This document shows positions 1 to 5,885 of a stretch of DNA of 6,564 nucleotides, piece after piece. The notes below the pieces were generated by a model. That model ran no database searches. It was not told where the DNA came from and saw only the letters and a list, made by a program, of their open reading frames with translations. The position numbers and the translations under genes are program-made. Source of the stretch: Desulfotignum sp. (GTDB lineage: Bacteria > Desulfobacterota > Desulfobacteria > Desulfobacterales > Desulfobacteraceae); NCBI GenBank assembly GCA_011390235.1, contig JAABSS010000034.1, positions 1-6,564 on the forward strand. Direction: 5' to 3'. Position 1 is the first letter of the stretch. Each line of letters begins with the position of its first letter.

Positions 1-1
1 C

Positions 2-448
2 TACGGTGTGGTGGGATTTGACGATACCGGCTGTGTCACCAGCCTGGAAGAAAAACCGGAAAGTCCCAGATCCAACTACGCGGCAACCGGTCTGTATTTT
101 TATGACAATGCAGTGATCGATATTGCCGGACAGATCACCCCGTCTGCCAGGGGAGAGCTGGAAATCACCGATGTCAACAAAATCTATCTGGAACAGGGCA
201 CCCTGACCGTGGAACTGTTCTCCCGGGGCATGGCCTGGCTGGATACCGGCACCCATGAATCTTTGCTGGATGCAGCCACCTTTATCAAGGTGGTGGAAGA
301 CCGCCAGGGCCTCAAGATTGCCTGCCCTGAAGAAATTGCCTTTCGCATGAAACTGATCACCGCCGAGCAGCTGGAAAAAATTGCACAGCCCATGAAAAAG
401 AACGGTTATGGCCAATACCTTTTGCACCTTCTGGAAAAAATACAATGA
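2..448 (+). CDS. rfbA: Glucose-1-phosphate thymidylyltransferase, C-terminal half (5' end outside window)
   Basis: The enzyme joins glucose-1-phosphate and dTTP to give dTDP-glucose and pyrophosphate, the first step of dTDP-L-rhamnose synthesis, in the cytoplasm. The frame is open from base 2 (first codons Y-G-V-V-G-F) and encodes 148 residues, about half of the usual 290 or so, so the nucleotide-binding N-terminal part lies to the left. Visible family signatures are LEEKP near the start, the [13 protein letters not shown] strand, [19 protein letters not shown], and [16 protein letters not shown]. The Asp of WLDTGT is the metal ligand known from RmlA structures. ERQG-like (DRQGLK) and CPEEIAFR close the domain. 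The stop overlaps the next start as ATGA, which implies translational coupling with rfbD. Identification is firm; only the missing half is unseen. Confidence 0.96.
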   Translation, partial: YGVVGFDDTGCVTSLEEKPESPRSNYAATGLYFYDNAVIDIAGQITPSARGELEITDVNKIYLEQGTLTVELFSRGMAWLDTGTHESLLDAATFIKVVEDRQGLKIACPEEIAFRMKLITAEQLEKIAQPMKKNGYGQYLLHLLEKIQ

Positions 449-1323
449 AAACCCTTGTTCTGGGATCAAACGGCCAGCTGGGATGGGAACTGCAGCGCAC
501 CTGTCCGGCCGGCATCACTCTGACCTTGTGCGATTTTCCCAAAGTGGATTTCACCACATCGGACAGCATCCATCAATGCATTAAGGCGGCCGCCCCGGAC
601 TGCATCATCAATGCCGCCGCCTATACATCCGTGGACAAGGCGGAATCCGAACCGGCCCTGGCCGACCGCATCAACCACCTGGCTGTCCGGGAAATCGCAG
701 CGTTGTGCCGCAAAAACCGCATCCGCCTGGTCCACATCTCCACGGATTTTGTGTTCAGCGGCAAAAACCACAAACCCTGGCTGCCCCAAGACCCGCCATA
801 CCCGATATCTGAATACGGCCGGACCAAACTCAGGGGGGAACAGGCTGTGCTGGAAACCCTGGACACCCCCCTGATCATCCGCACTGCCTGGCTGTACTCG
901 GCCCATGGGGCCAATTTTGTCAAAACCATGCTCCGGCTCATGAATGAAAAACCTGCCCTCACCGTGATCGATGAGCAGGTCGGCACCCCCACCCGGGCCA
1001 GGGGCCTGGCCGATATTGTGTGGCAGGCTGTCGGCAGAAATCTGTCCGGCATCTTCCACTGGACCGATGCCGGTGTGGCCTCCTGGTATGATTTTGCCGT
1101 TGCCATCCAGGAGATGGCCCTGGACCTGGGCCTGATCAAAGCCGCCATCCCCATACTGCCGGTGCCTGCTGCCGCCTTTCCCACCCCGGCCCAAAGGCCC
1201 ATGTACAGTGTTCTGGACAAAACCGCCACCCTGCAGGCCCTGGATGTCTCCCCGGTCCACTGGCGCACCCGGCTTAAGGCCATGCTGTCAGAATTACAGG
1301 AACTTGATCATCACCAATCTTGA
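445..1323 (+). CDS. rfbD: dTDP-4-dehydrorhamnose reductase
   Basis: This is the last enzyme of dTDP-L-rhamnose synthesis, an NAD(P)H-dependent reduction of dTDP-4-dehydro-L-rhamnose. The 292-residue length is normal for the family. The extended-SDR Rossmann motif is G7-S-N-G10-Q-L-G13. [15 protein letters not shown] (57-70) and the strand STDFVFSG (99-106) follow the RmlD pattern, and the catalytic pair is Y124-x3-K128 in SEYGRTK. RTAWLYS (146-152), EQVGTPT (177-183) and the C-terminal RPxYSVLDKT (251-260) are also typical. The ATG overlaps the rfbA stop by four bases, and the ribosome site (GGAA at 433-436) is weak, which fits coupling. rfbB and rfbC are not in the window and would be expected to the left or elsewhere. 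Confidence 0.96.
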   Translation: MKTLVLGSNGQLGWELQRTCPAGITLTLCDFPKVDFTTSDSIHQCIKAAAPDCIINAAAYTSVDKAESEPALADRINHLAVREIAALCRKNRIRLVHISTDFVFSGKNHKPWLPQDPPYPISEYGRTKLRGEQAVLETLDTPLIIRTAWLYSAHGANFVKTMLRLMNEKPALTVIDEQVGTPTRARGLADIVWQAVGRNLSGIFHWTDAGVASWYDFAVAIQEMALDLGLIKAAIPILPVPAAAFPTPAQRPMYSVLDKTATLQALDVSPVHWRTRLKAMLSELQELDHHQS

Positions 1324-1348
1324 CAGTAGTTCTTTTTATGTGAATAAA
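1320..1348 (+). promoter_or_regulatory. Candidate sigma70-type promoter for the vanZ-like/TPR pair
   Basis: A perfect TTGACA at 1320-1325 overlaps the rfbD stop codon. It is followed after 17 bp by AATAAA at 1343-1348, which matches four of six TATAAT positions. Transcription would start near 1355, just ahead of the ATG at 1369. The site coincides with a fall in GC content and would let the downstream pair be expressed apart from the rhamnose genes. This is a motif match only; read-through from rfbD is equally possible. Confidence 0.35.
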
Positions 1349-1368
1349 CCCCATTGCCCGGGAAAACA

Positions 1369-1755
1369 ATGAAAAAATACTTTATTCCACCCACAGGCTT
1401 GATGATTCTTATTTTTATGTTGTCTTCGGTTCCCATGGACGGGGGACCCGATAACATTGCATTTTTGACAAATCTTGATCCGGGCCTTCAGAATCTTCTG
1501 CATATCCCGTTATACGGCAGCCTTGCCTTTTTGTGGTTATATGCATTTGTCTCCAGCGGTTTATTGCTGCGCAAAGCCATTATTTTGAGCATTCTGATTA
1601 CCATTGGGTACGGGTGTATGGATGAATTTTACCAAAGTTTTGTTCCAGGCCGTTACGGCGGGATTCTGGATATTTTACTGAACAGCCTGGGCGCTGCGGC
1701 AGGCCTTTTTTTAGGGACTGTGTGGTACCGCAGGTTCCGGGGATATCAACTATAA
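1369..1755 (+). CDS. VanZ-like family membrane protein
   Basis: This is a small integral membrane protein of 128 residues. I start at ATG 1369 (MKKYFIPPTG) rather than the in-frame TTG at 1354, because the basic residues then lead straight into the first hydrophobic helix (LMILIFMLSSVP). VanZ-family marks are LLHIPLYGSLAFLWLY (a helix with His and Tyr) and GYGCMDEFYQSFVPGRYGGILDILLNSLGAAAGLFLG, which holds the conserved acidic-Gln, PGR and D-x-x-x-N-x-x-G pattern. About four membrane helices are visible. The family name comes from a teicoplanin-resistance gene, but most members have no proven role, and resistance should not be assumed. VanZ-like genes are common in exosortase and polysaccharide loci. 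Here it lies 45 nt after rfbD and 23 nt before the TPR lipoprotein, so it is probably cotranscribed with the latter. Confidence 0.85.
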   Translation: MKKYFIPPTGLMILIFMLSSVPMDGGPDNIAFLTNLDPGLQNLLHIPLYGSLAFLWLYAFVSSGLLLRKAIILSILITIGYGCMDEFYQSFVPGRYGGILDILLNSLGAAAGLFLGTVWYRRFRGYQL

Positions 1756-1764
1756 TATTGATTC

Positions 1765-1769
1765 AGGAG
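1765..1769 (+). promoter_or_regulatory. Ribosome binding site of the TPR lipoprotein
   Basis: AGGAG lies 9 nt before the ATG at 1779. It decides the start: an in-frame upstream ATG at 1722 would overlap the vanZ-like gene and put 19 extra residues before a normal lipoprotein signal peptide. Confidence 0.75.
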
Positions 1770-1778
1770 TTAAGAATA

Positions 1779-4064
1779 ATGACACGTTTATCCACCGCAT
1801 TCTGTGTTTTTCTTATTGTCATGGCAGCAATGGTTTCAGGGTGTTCCTCTGATGAAAAAAAAGCACAGGCTCTGTATGAAGACGGGCTGGCATATTTTGA
1901 AAACCAGGAATATGAAAAGGCAAAAATTCAGCTCCAGAACGCTGTCCAGCTTGTCCCCGACGATTTGGAATCCCAGGATCTTCTGTCCAGAATCCATGTG
2001 AATCTCGGGGATGCACAGGCAGCATTCAAACAGTTTTTAAGACTTGAACAGCTGGATCCTGAAAACATGGAATATAAGCTGCAGACCGCATCTTTTTATC
2101 TTTTGTCCCAGCAGCGGGAAAAAGCAAAAAGAAGGGTGGAAACAGTGCTGGAAAAAGAGCCTGAAAACATCCAGGCCCTTTACCTGCACGCCGGCATCCT
2201 CGGGGCGGAAGCCCGGGACCTGGATGCGGTAAAAGCGGTGTACCACAAGATATTGGAAATTGACAAAAACCAGGCCAAAGCCCATATGGTGCTGGCAAAA
2301 ATCCATATGGCCCAGAACGACCCGGACCAGGCTGAAGACAGCCTTGAACAGGCCCTGGCCATTGACTCGGACAACACAGGCATTTACAGGGCTTTGTTTG
2401 AATTTCACCTGTCCAGAAAAAACCTGGATGCAGCCCAAAATGTCCTTGACAGCCTGATTGCAAAAAAACCGGATGCAGTGGAACCGCTTTTGATTGCAGG
2501 CAATTTTTATGCAGCCCAGGGAAAACTGGATGCAGCGGAAAAAAAATTTCAAGCTGCCATTGATAATGATCCGGAAAACATCAATCCCCATATGGTGCTG
2601 GCAAAACTATTGAACAGCCAGGGCAAAAAAGAAGCGGCAGAAATCCACATCAAAAAGGCCCTGGCACTTGAGCCGGATAATTTTGCGGTTAAAAATGCCT
2701 ATGCAGATTTTTATTTTTCCAACAAACAGCTGGCTGATGCAGAATCACTGGCTGATGAAATCCTGGAAGAGCGGCCCGATTATCAGCAGACAAAACTGCT
2801 CAAAGCCAAAATAATGGCTGCCGGAAAAGATTACGACCCTGCCATTAAAATTTTTCAGGAACTTCTAAAGGATGAGCCGGAATCAGACCAGTATAATTTT
2901 CTTCTGGGATCAGCCTTTTTTGAAAAAAAAGACTTCAACCAGGCCGTACCCTTTCTTTCCAAAGCACTTGAAAAAAACCCGGACCTTCTGCAGGCACAGC
3001 TGATGATGGCAACCGTGTATTTCCGCCAGGGCGATCTGTTCCTTGCTGAAGAAAACACCAAAAAAGTGCTGGCAAAAATACCCGGGCATTATGATGCCAA
3101 TCTGCTTATGGGCGACATTGCAATGGCCCGGCAGGAATATACTGCAGCCAGACCTGTGTTTGAAAATCTGGTTGCCCGGGCCCCTGACAACCCGTCTGCT
3201 TATTTCAAGCTCGGGGTGCTGCACCGGATCCAGAAAAACCCGGATGCGGCCCTGGAAAATTTTGACAAGGCTCTGGCCCTGAACCCCAACCTCATGGATG
3301 TGTTTACCAACCTCATCGGGGTGCTTGCATCACAAAAGCAGTATGAGGCAGCCATCAAGCGCTGTGATGCCCACCTGAAAAAAACCGGGGATATCCCGGT
3401 GGTCAGTTCGGTGGTCTTCAATCTCAAGGGCAATCTTCTGCTGGCTGACGGCCGCCTGGACCAGGGCATGGCCATGCTCAGACAATCCATTGAAAAAAAC
3501 CCCGGGCATATTACCCCCTACCTTACCCTGGCAGGGATTTACCGCAGCCAGGGCAAGACCGATGAAACAGTGGCACTGTACAAAACCCTGACGGAAAAGA
3601 GACCGGACCAGCCGTCCCCCCACAGCCTTCTGGGAACCTTGTATGAACAGCTGGAAAAAATTGACCTGGCAGAGGAACATTACAAAAAAGCACTGGATAT
3701 CGACCCGGATTATATTCCGGCGGTGAACAATCTGGCGTTTTTATATGCAGAGCAGGACAAGGAATTGAACAAGGCCCTGGATCTGGCCCGCCAGGCCAAA
3801 GAGCGGATGGGAAGGCTGCCGGCCATCATGGACACCCTGGGCTGGGTATATTATAAAAAACAATTATATGATTCTGCCATAGCAGAGTTTGAAGCCTGTG
3901 TGGAAAAAGAACCGGATAATCCGATTTTTCATTACCACCTGGGGCTGGCCTACAATAAACAGGGCAATTATGCCGGGGCGGAAACAGCCCTGAAAAAAGC
4001 CCTGGCACTGCAAAAAGACTTCCAGGGGGCGGATGAGGCAAAAAAGGTGCTGGGCCGGTTTTAG
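1779..4064 (+). CDS. Long TPR-repeat lipoprotein, PrsT-like
   Basis: The product is 761 residues. Residues 1-21 form a lipoprotein signal peptide ending in the lipobox V19-S-G-C22. Ser follows the Cys, so outer-membrane rather than inner-membrane retention is expected, with the protein facing the periplasm. From about residue 30 to 748 I can divide it by eye into roughly 21 consecutive 34-residue TPR units, one of them (PVVSSVVFNLKG...) a few residues longer. Many end in DPEN, EPDN or NPDL. The last units, NNLAFLYAEQ, PAIMDTLGWVYYKK and FHYHLGLAYNKQG, match the C-terminal pattern I recall for the PEP-CTERM TPR lipoprotein PrsT. TPR arrays are protein-binding scaffolds, here plausibly for polysaccharide or protein export. 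It follows a VanZ-like gene and the rhamnose genes. No exosortase is in the window, so the PrsT name is a likely match, not proven. Confidence 0.88.
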   Translation: MTRLSTAFCVFLIVMAAMVSGCSSDEKKAQALYEDGLAYFENQEYEKAKIQLQNAVQLVPDDLESQDLLSRIHVNLGDAQAAFKQFLRLEQLDPENMEYKLQTASFYLLSQQREKAKRRVETVLEKEPENIQALYLHAGILGAEARDLDAVKAVYHKILEIDKNQAKAHMVLAKIHMAQNDPDQAEDSLEQALAIDSDNTGIYRALFEFHLSRKNLDAAQNVLDSLIAKKPDAVEPLLIAGNFYAAQGKLDAAEKKFQAAIDNDPENINPHMVLAKLLNSQGKKEAAEIHIKKALALEPDNFAVKNAYADFYFSNKQLADAESLADEILEERPDYQQTKLLKAKIMAAGKDYDPAIKIFQELLKDEPESDQYNFLLGSAFFEKKDFNQAVPFLSKALEKNPDLLQAQLMMATVYFRQGDLFLAEENTKKVLAKIPGHYDANLLMGDIAMARQEYTAARPVFENLVARAPDNPSAYFKLGVLHRIQKNPDAALENFDKALALNPNLMDVFTNLIGVLASQKQYEAAIKRCDAHLKKTGDIPVVSSVVFNLKGNLLLADGRLDQGMAMLRQSIEKNPGHITPYLTLAGIYRSQGKTDETVALYKTLTEKRPDQPSPHSLLGTLYEQLEKIDLAEEHYKKALDIDPDYIPAVNNLAFLYAEQDKELNKALDLARQAKERMGRLPAIMDTLGWVYYKKQLYDSAIAEFEACVEKEPDNPIFHYHLGLAYNKQGNYAGAETALKKALALQKDFQGADEAKKVLGRF

Positions 4065-4093
4065 CTTTACGCCCGGACCTGCGCCGCTTTGAC

Positions 4094-4324
4094 CTACTCC
4101 ACGATCTCCAGGATGACGCGTTTTTGTTCTTTGGCTGATGCACAGGAAAGGATGGTGCGCATGGCCTGGGCGGTTCTGCCTTTTTTACCGATGACTTTTC
4201 CAAGATCTTCTTTTGCGACCCGAAGCTCCAGAACAAGTGTCTGCTGGGCCTTGATTTCCTGGACATCCACTTTTTCCGGATCATCAACCAGTGACTGGGC
4301 AATGTATTTGATTAACTCTTTCAT
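4094..4324 (-). CDS. khpA: KH-domain RNA-binding protein KhpA
   Basis: This small cytoplasmic RNA-binding protein of 76 residues has the usual KhpA length. It starts MKELIKYIAQSLVDDPEKV, continues with the strand TLVLELRVAKEDLGK, carries the RNA-contact loop V-I-G-K-K-G-R, and ends KRVILEIVE. All are typical of the YlqC/KhpA family. KhpA works with KhpB in Firmicutes and binds many transcripts; its role in deltaproteobacteria is little known. I chose the ATG at 4322-4324 over an upstream in-frame ATG at 4394-4396 because AGGAG sits 8 nt before it and family members begin exactly there. In many genomes khpA sits between rpsP and rimM; here it stands alone, convergent with the TPR gene (29 nt between stops). 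Confidence 0.93.
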   Translation of the reverse strand: MKELIKYIAQSLVDDPEKVDVQEIKAQQTLVLELRVAKEDLGKVIGKKGRTAQAMRTILSCASAKEQKRVILEIVE

Positions 4325-4332
4325 GACGGGAT

Positions 4333-4337
4333 CTCCT
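4333..4337 (-). promoter_or_regulatory. Ribosome binding site of khpA
   Basis: On the minus strand AGGAG, within AAAAAAGGAGATCC, lies 8 nt upstream of the ATG at 4324. It supports the 76-residue start against the longer 100-residue reading. Confidence 0.75.
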
Positions 4338-4428
4338 TTTTTCTGTATGCCAAGATGATAATGAAAATCTATATTGCGCTCGATCAACCGTTCCATGGTA
4401 TCGGGAACTTAGCTTAAATGGTCCGCCA

Positions 4429-4449
4429 GCTGAAATAATCATTTTCAGC
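4429..4449. repeat. Inverted repeat over the khpA promoter, possible operator
   Basis: GCTGAAA (4429-4435), a 7-nt spacer, and TTTCAGC (4443-4449) form a perfect 7-bp inverted repeat with 14 bp between arm centres. It overlaps the proposed leftward -10 box at 4447-4452 and covers the expected start of transcription. Neither side is followed by a T-run, so a terminator is unlikely. A dimeric regulator site is the natural reading, but a 7-bp repeat can arise by chance. Confidence 0.35.
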
Positions 4450-4474
4450 ATACCATAACTGTTTAGATTAACAA
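4447..4474 (-). promoter_or_regulatory. Candidate extended -10 promoter for khpA
   Basis: On the minus strand the -35 candidate TTGTTA (4474-4469) and the -10 candidate TATGCT (4452-4447) are 16 bp apart. TGG directly precedes the -10 box, giving an extended TGn element. It would produce a leader of a little over 100 nt before khpA. Each box matches the consensus in four of six positions. Confidence 0.35.
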
Positions 4475-4514
4475 GTACTAATTCAAGGGATATTTTACCC
4501 TTCATGCATTTTTC

Positions 4515-4542
4515 TTGACATCAAAGCAAATTTCGTTATTTT
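4515..4542 (+). promoter_or_regulatory. Candidate sigma70-type promoter for the Fe-S scaffold gene
   Basis: A perfect TTGACA at 4515-4520 is followed by 16 bp and TATTTT at 4537-4542, which matches four of six positions of the -10 consensus. The start of transcription would be near 4549, leaving a leader of about 65 nt before the GTG at 4614. It is the best rightward promoter in the divergent region and is AT-rich as expected. Confidence 0.5.
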
Positions 4543-4613
4543 ATGACACGGATTATACGCCACACAGACACCATGGTACTGATGTATAAACAAATTTTAA
4601 GGAACCCCCATAC

Positions 4614-5039
4614 GTGACCACTGAAACCGATACCATAAATTCCCAGCGCAAAATGCTGTCTGAAGCAGGATACGCAGACCCGGCAATCACCTACTTTCTT
4701 GAAAAAAAATACATGGGCTTTATCCAGGATGCCAGCCAGGTATCTGAAAAAGTCGGGTCCTGCGGCGATATCATGAAAGTCTACCTGAAAGTGGATGACA
4801 ACAATATTGTGCAGGATGTCCGCTATGAGATCACCGGATGCGCCGGTGCAATTTCCGCTGCCATGGCAGTGGTGGACCTGATCAAAGGCCGGCCCATTGA
4901 CCATGCCTTGGCCATTAACGACGGAGATGTGTTTAAACGGCTTGAAAACATACCTGAAAAAAAGCACCATTGCATTCAACTGGCTGTTAAAACCATGCAC
5001 CAGGCTGTGCAGGAATACAAAGCAGGCAACGCCGGTTAA
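4614..5039 (+). CDS. NifU/IscU-type Fe-S cluster assembly scaffold protein
   Basis: The 141-residue cytoplasmic protein matches the NifU N-terminal/IscU fold. It is expected to hold a nascent Fe-S cluster made with a cysteine desulfurase and pass it to target proteins. The three cluster cysteines are all present: C50 in GSCGDIMKVYLKV (with D52 of the C-G-D motif), C76 in EITGCAGAISAAMAVVDLIKGR, and C120 in PEKKHHC, preceded by H119 as in IscU. The AINDGDV segment and the closing helix LAVKTMHQAVQEY are also typical. The N-terminal stretch lacks the usual Asn/Gly-rich loop of IscU and reads EKKYMGFIQDASQ, as in variants found in anaerobes. The start is GTG, with AAGGA 10 nt upstream. No desulfurase gene is adjacent; the next gene encodes a lipoprotein and overlaps or abuts it. 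Confidence 0.87.
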   Translation: MTTETDTINSQRKMLSEAGYADPAITYFLEKKYMGFIQDASQVSEKVGSCGDIMKVYLKVDDNNIVQDVRYEITGCAGAISAAMAVVDLIKGRPIDHALAINDGDVFKRLENIPEKKHHCIQLAVKTMHQAVQEYKAGNAG

Positions 5040-5739
5040 GGCGGTTAAGGCGGTTGCGGTTACCGGTGTTTTTGTTTTTCTGGTTCTCTGCCTGATGAGC
5101 GGATGCACCTCCTCTTCAGATTTCAAACTACAGGATCTGGCCAAAACCGACATGGATACAACGGCAAACATCCATCTGGAACAGGCGGTGTCTTTGCTCA
5201 AAACCCTGACGGAAAAGCTCTATAACATGAATTCCACAGAGCTTTTAAAAACCCCGGGTGCCACCATAGATTCCCGGATAAATCAGATATTCCAATGTCC
5301 GCCGCCCCTTTTTTCCAGCGATCCAGAAGCTGTACAGGAAGTGGATATGATTTTGCAGGGATTTGATCCGGCGTATACAGGAGACCGGGTATACGCCGTT
5401 GTTCTGGGGCTGTATACCATGATCCACAAATCCTATGCCGGAAAATGCGAATTGTATATCCTGGATTTTTTAGATGCCCAGAACCTGTACAACAGCGCCA
5501 GAAACATTGAAATCCTGGTATGGCGGCTGTCCCATAGAAAAGATGCGGACGGCAGCCTGGTTCTGGCAACCAACCAGTGCGCCGGACCGGTGCGGAATCT
5601 GAGTTTTGAACGCCTTTTCGGCAAGCTGATTTCCCTGCAGGATACCATGGCCCGGATTGTGGCCTCCCAGACCGGCCGCATGATCACCAGAACCGTTCAC
5701 CAGGCCGCCGGAATGGTGTTTTTGCCCATCAGGCTGTAG
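4927..5739 (+). CDS. Conserved lipoprotein of unknown function; start uncertain
   Basis: I do not recognise a named family. The frame contains a clear signal peptide, VTGVFVFLVLCLMSGC, with the lipobox Cys codon at 5104-5106; Thr-Ser-Ser follows, so outer-membrane anchoring is expected. The mature part is 211 residues. It is largely helical, with a DSRINQIFQCPPPLF segment, GDRVYAVVLGLYTMIHKSY, then LDAQNLYNSARNIEILVWRL, and SFERLFGKLISLQDTMARI. The YNSARNIEI type of motif recalls uncharacterised proteobacterial lipoproteins. The start is a problem: no ATG, GTG or TTG lies in frame between 4945 and the signal peptide. I give ATG 4927, which overlaps the scaffold gene by 113 nt and makes a roughly 60-residue leader. 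A rare codon such as CTG 5005 would fit better in length. The mature region is certain; the 5' end is not. Confidence 0.7.
   Translation: MCLNGLKTYLKKSTIAFNWLLKPCTRLCRNTKQATPVKAVKAVAVTGVFVFLVLCLMSGCTSSSDFKLQDLAKTDMDTTANIHLEQAVSLLKTLTEKLYNMNSTELLKTPGATIDSRINQIFQCPPPLFSSDPEAVQEVDMILQGFDPAYTGDRVYAVVLGLYTMIHKSYAGKCELYILDFLDAQNLYNSARNIEILVWRLSHRKDADGSLVLATNQCAGPVRNLSFERLFGKLISLQDTMARIVASQTGRMITRTVHQAAGMVFLPIRL
5034..5063 (+). repeat. Short tandem repeat (GGTTAAGGC) at the gene junction
   Basis: GGTTAAGGC occurs twice in tandem (5034-5042, 5043-5051), followed by GGTTGC and GGTTAC. It places two in-frame TAA stops (5037, 5046) at the end of the scaffold gene. In the lipoprotein frame it encodes V-K-A-V-K-A-V-A-V, the basic region ahead of the hydrophobic core. 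Nine-base units can change in number without shifting either frame. Confidence 0.7.
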
Positions 5740-5759
5740 ACTTTACATCAATTTATTAC

Positions 5760-5822
5760 ACCACGAAGGACACGAAGCGCACGAAGAAAGGGCATCTTCG
5801 TGCGCTTCGTGTCCTTCGTGGT
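5760..5822. repeat. Perfect 28-bp inverted repeat with ACGAAG periodicity
   Basis: Bases 5760-5787 pair exactly with 5795-5822 around a 7-nt loop (AAGGGCA). Within the left arm the hexamer ACGAAG starts at 5763, 5772 and 5781, a strict 9-nt period. It lies between two converging genes, 20 nt after the lipoprotein stop. On the plus strand the stem is followed only by TTTT, so it could help terminate the lipoprotein transcript. Its length and internal repetition look more like a dispersed palindromic element of the CCACGAAGGACACGAAG type, which I recall from intergenic regions of many bacteria. Confidence 0.85.
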
Positions 5823-5835
5823 TTTAGAAAAGCAA

Positions 5836-5881
5836 ATCACTGTAAAGCCGTCCGATACAAGGTTTGTGTCTTTGCAGTGAT
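5836..5881 (-). terminator. Probable intrinsic terminator of the leftward TPR gene
   Basis: ATCACTGTAAAG (5836-5847) and CTTTGCAGTGAT (5870-5881) form 12-bp arms with one mismatch and a 22-nt loop. Read on the minus strand the stem begins 4 nt after the stop codon at 5886-5888 and is followed by TTGCTTTTC. The arms are AT-rich and the loop is long, so the hairpin is of moderate strength. Confidence 0.4.
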
Positions 5882-5885
5882 CTTG

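Noticed and set aside
466..1260. Long reverse-strand open frame opposite rfbD (264 codons)
   Set aside because: It is a shadow of the GC-rich rfbD gene: Gly/Arg/Gln-rich, no known motif, and fully inside a firmly identified gene.
2026..2591. Reverse-strand open frames opposite the TPR gene
   Set aside because: They are rich in Cys, Phe and Pro as expected from the complement of Lys/Glu/Ala codons in TPRs, and lie wholly within the TPR lipoprotein gene.
4065..4093. Bidirectional terminator between the convergent TPR and khpA genes
   Set aside because: The 29-nt gap shows no stable inverted repeat and no T-run on either strand.
4089..4358. Plus-strand open frame opposite khpA
   Set aside because: It is Ser/Arg/Phe-rich antisense of khpA, which is clearly identified with a good ribosome site.
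4485..4502. AAGGG / CCCTT hairpin in the divergent region
   Set aside because: The stem is only 5 bp with an 8-nt loop and no T-run; too weak to call a terminator or operator.
5034..5040. Programmed +1 frameshift fusing the scaffold to the lipoprotein
   Set aside because: GGT-TAA-G is not a known slippery context, and a fusion would put a signal peptide and lipobox in the middle of a cytoplasmic protein. It remains only a minor alternative to a rare start.
4536..5201. Reverse-strand open frame of 221 codons opposite the scaffold gene
   Set aside because: It covers the well-supported scaffold gene and the rightward promoter region, has no recognisable domain and no good ribosome site.
5760..5822. 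CRISPR-like array from the repeated ACGAAG hexamer
   Set aside because: The unit is 9 nt, spacers are 3 nt, and the arms form one palindrome; there are no spacers or cas genes.
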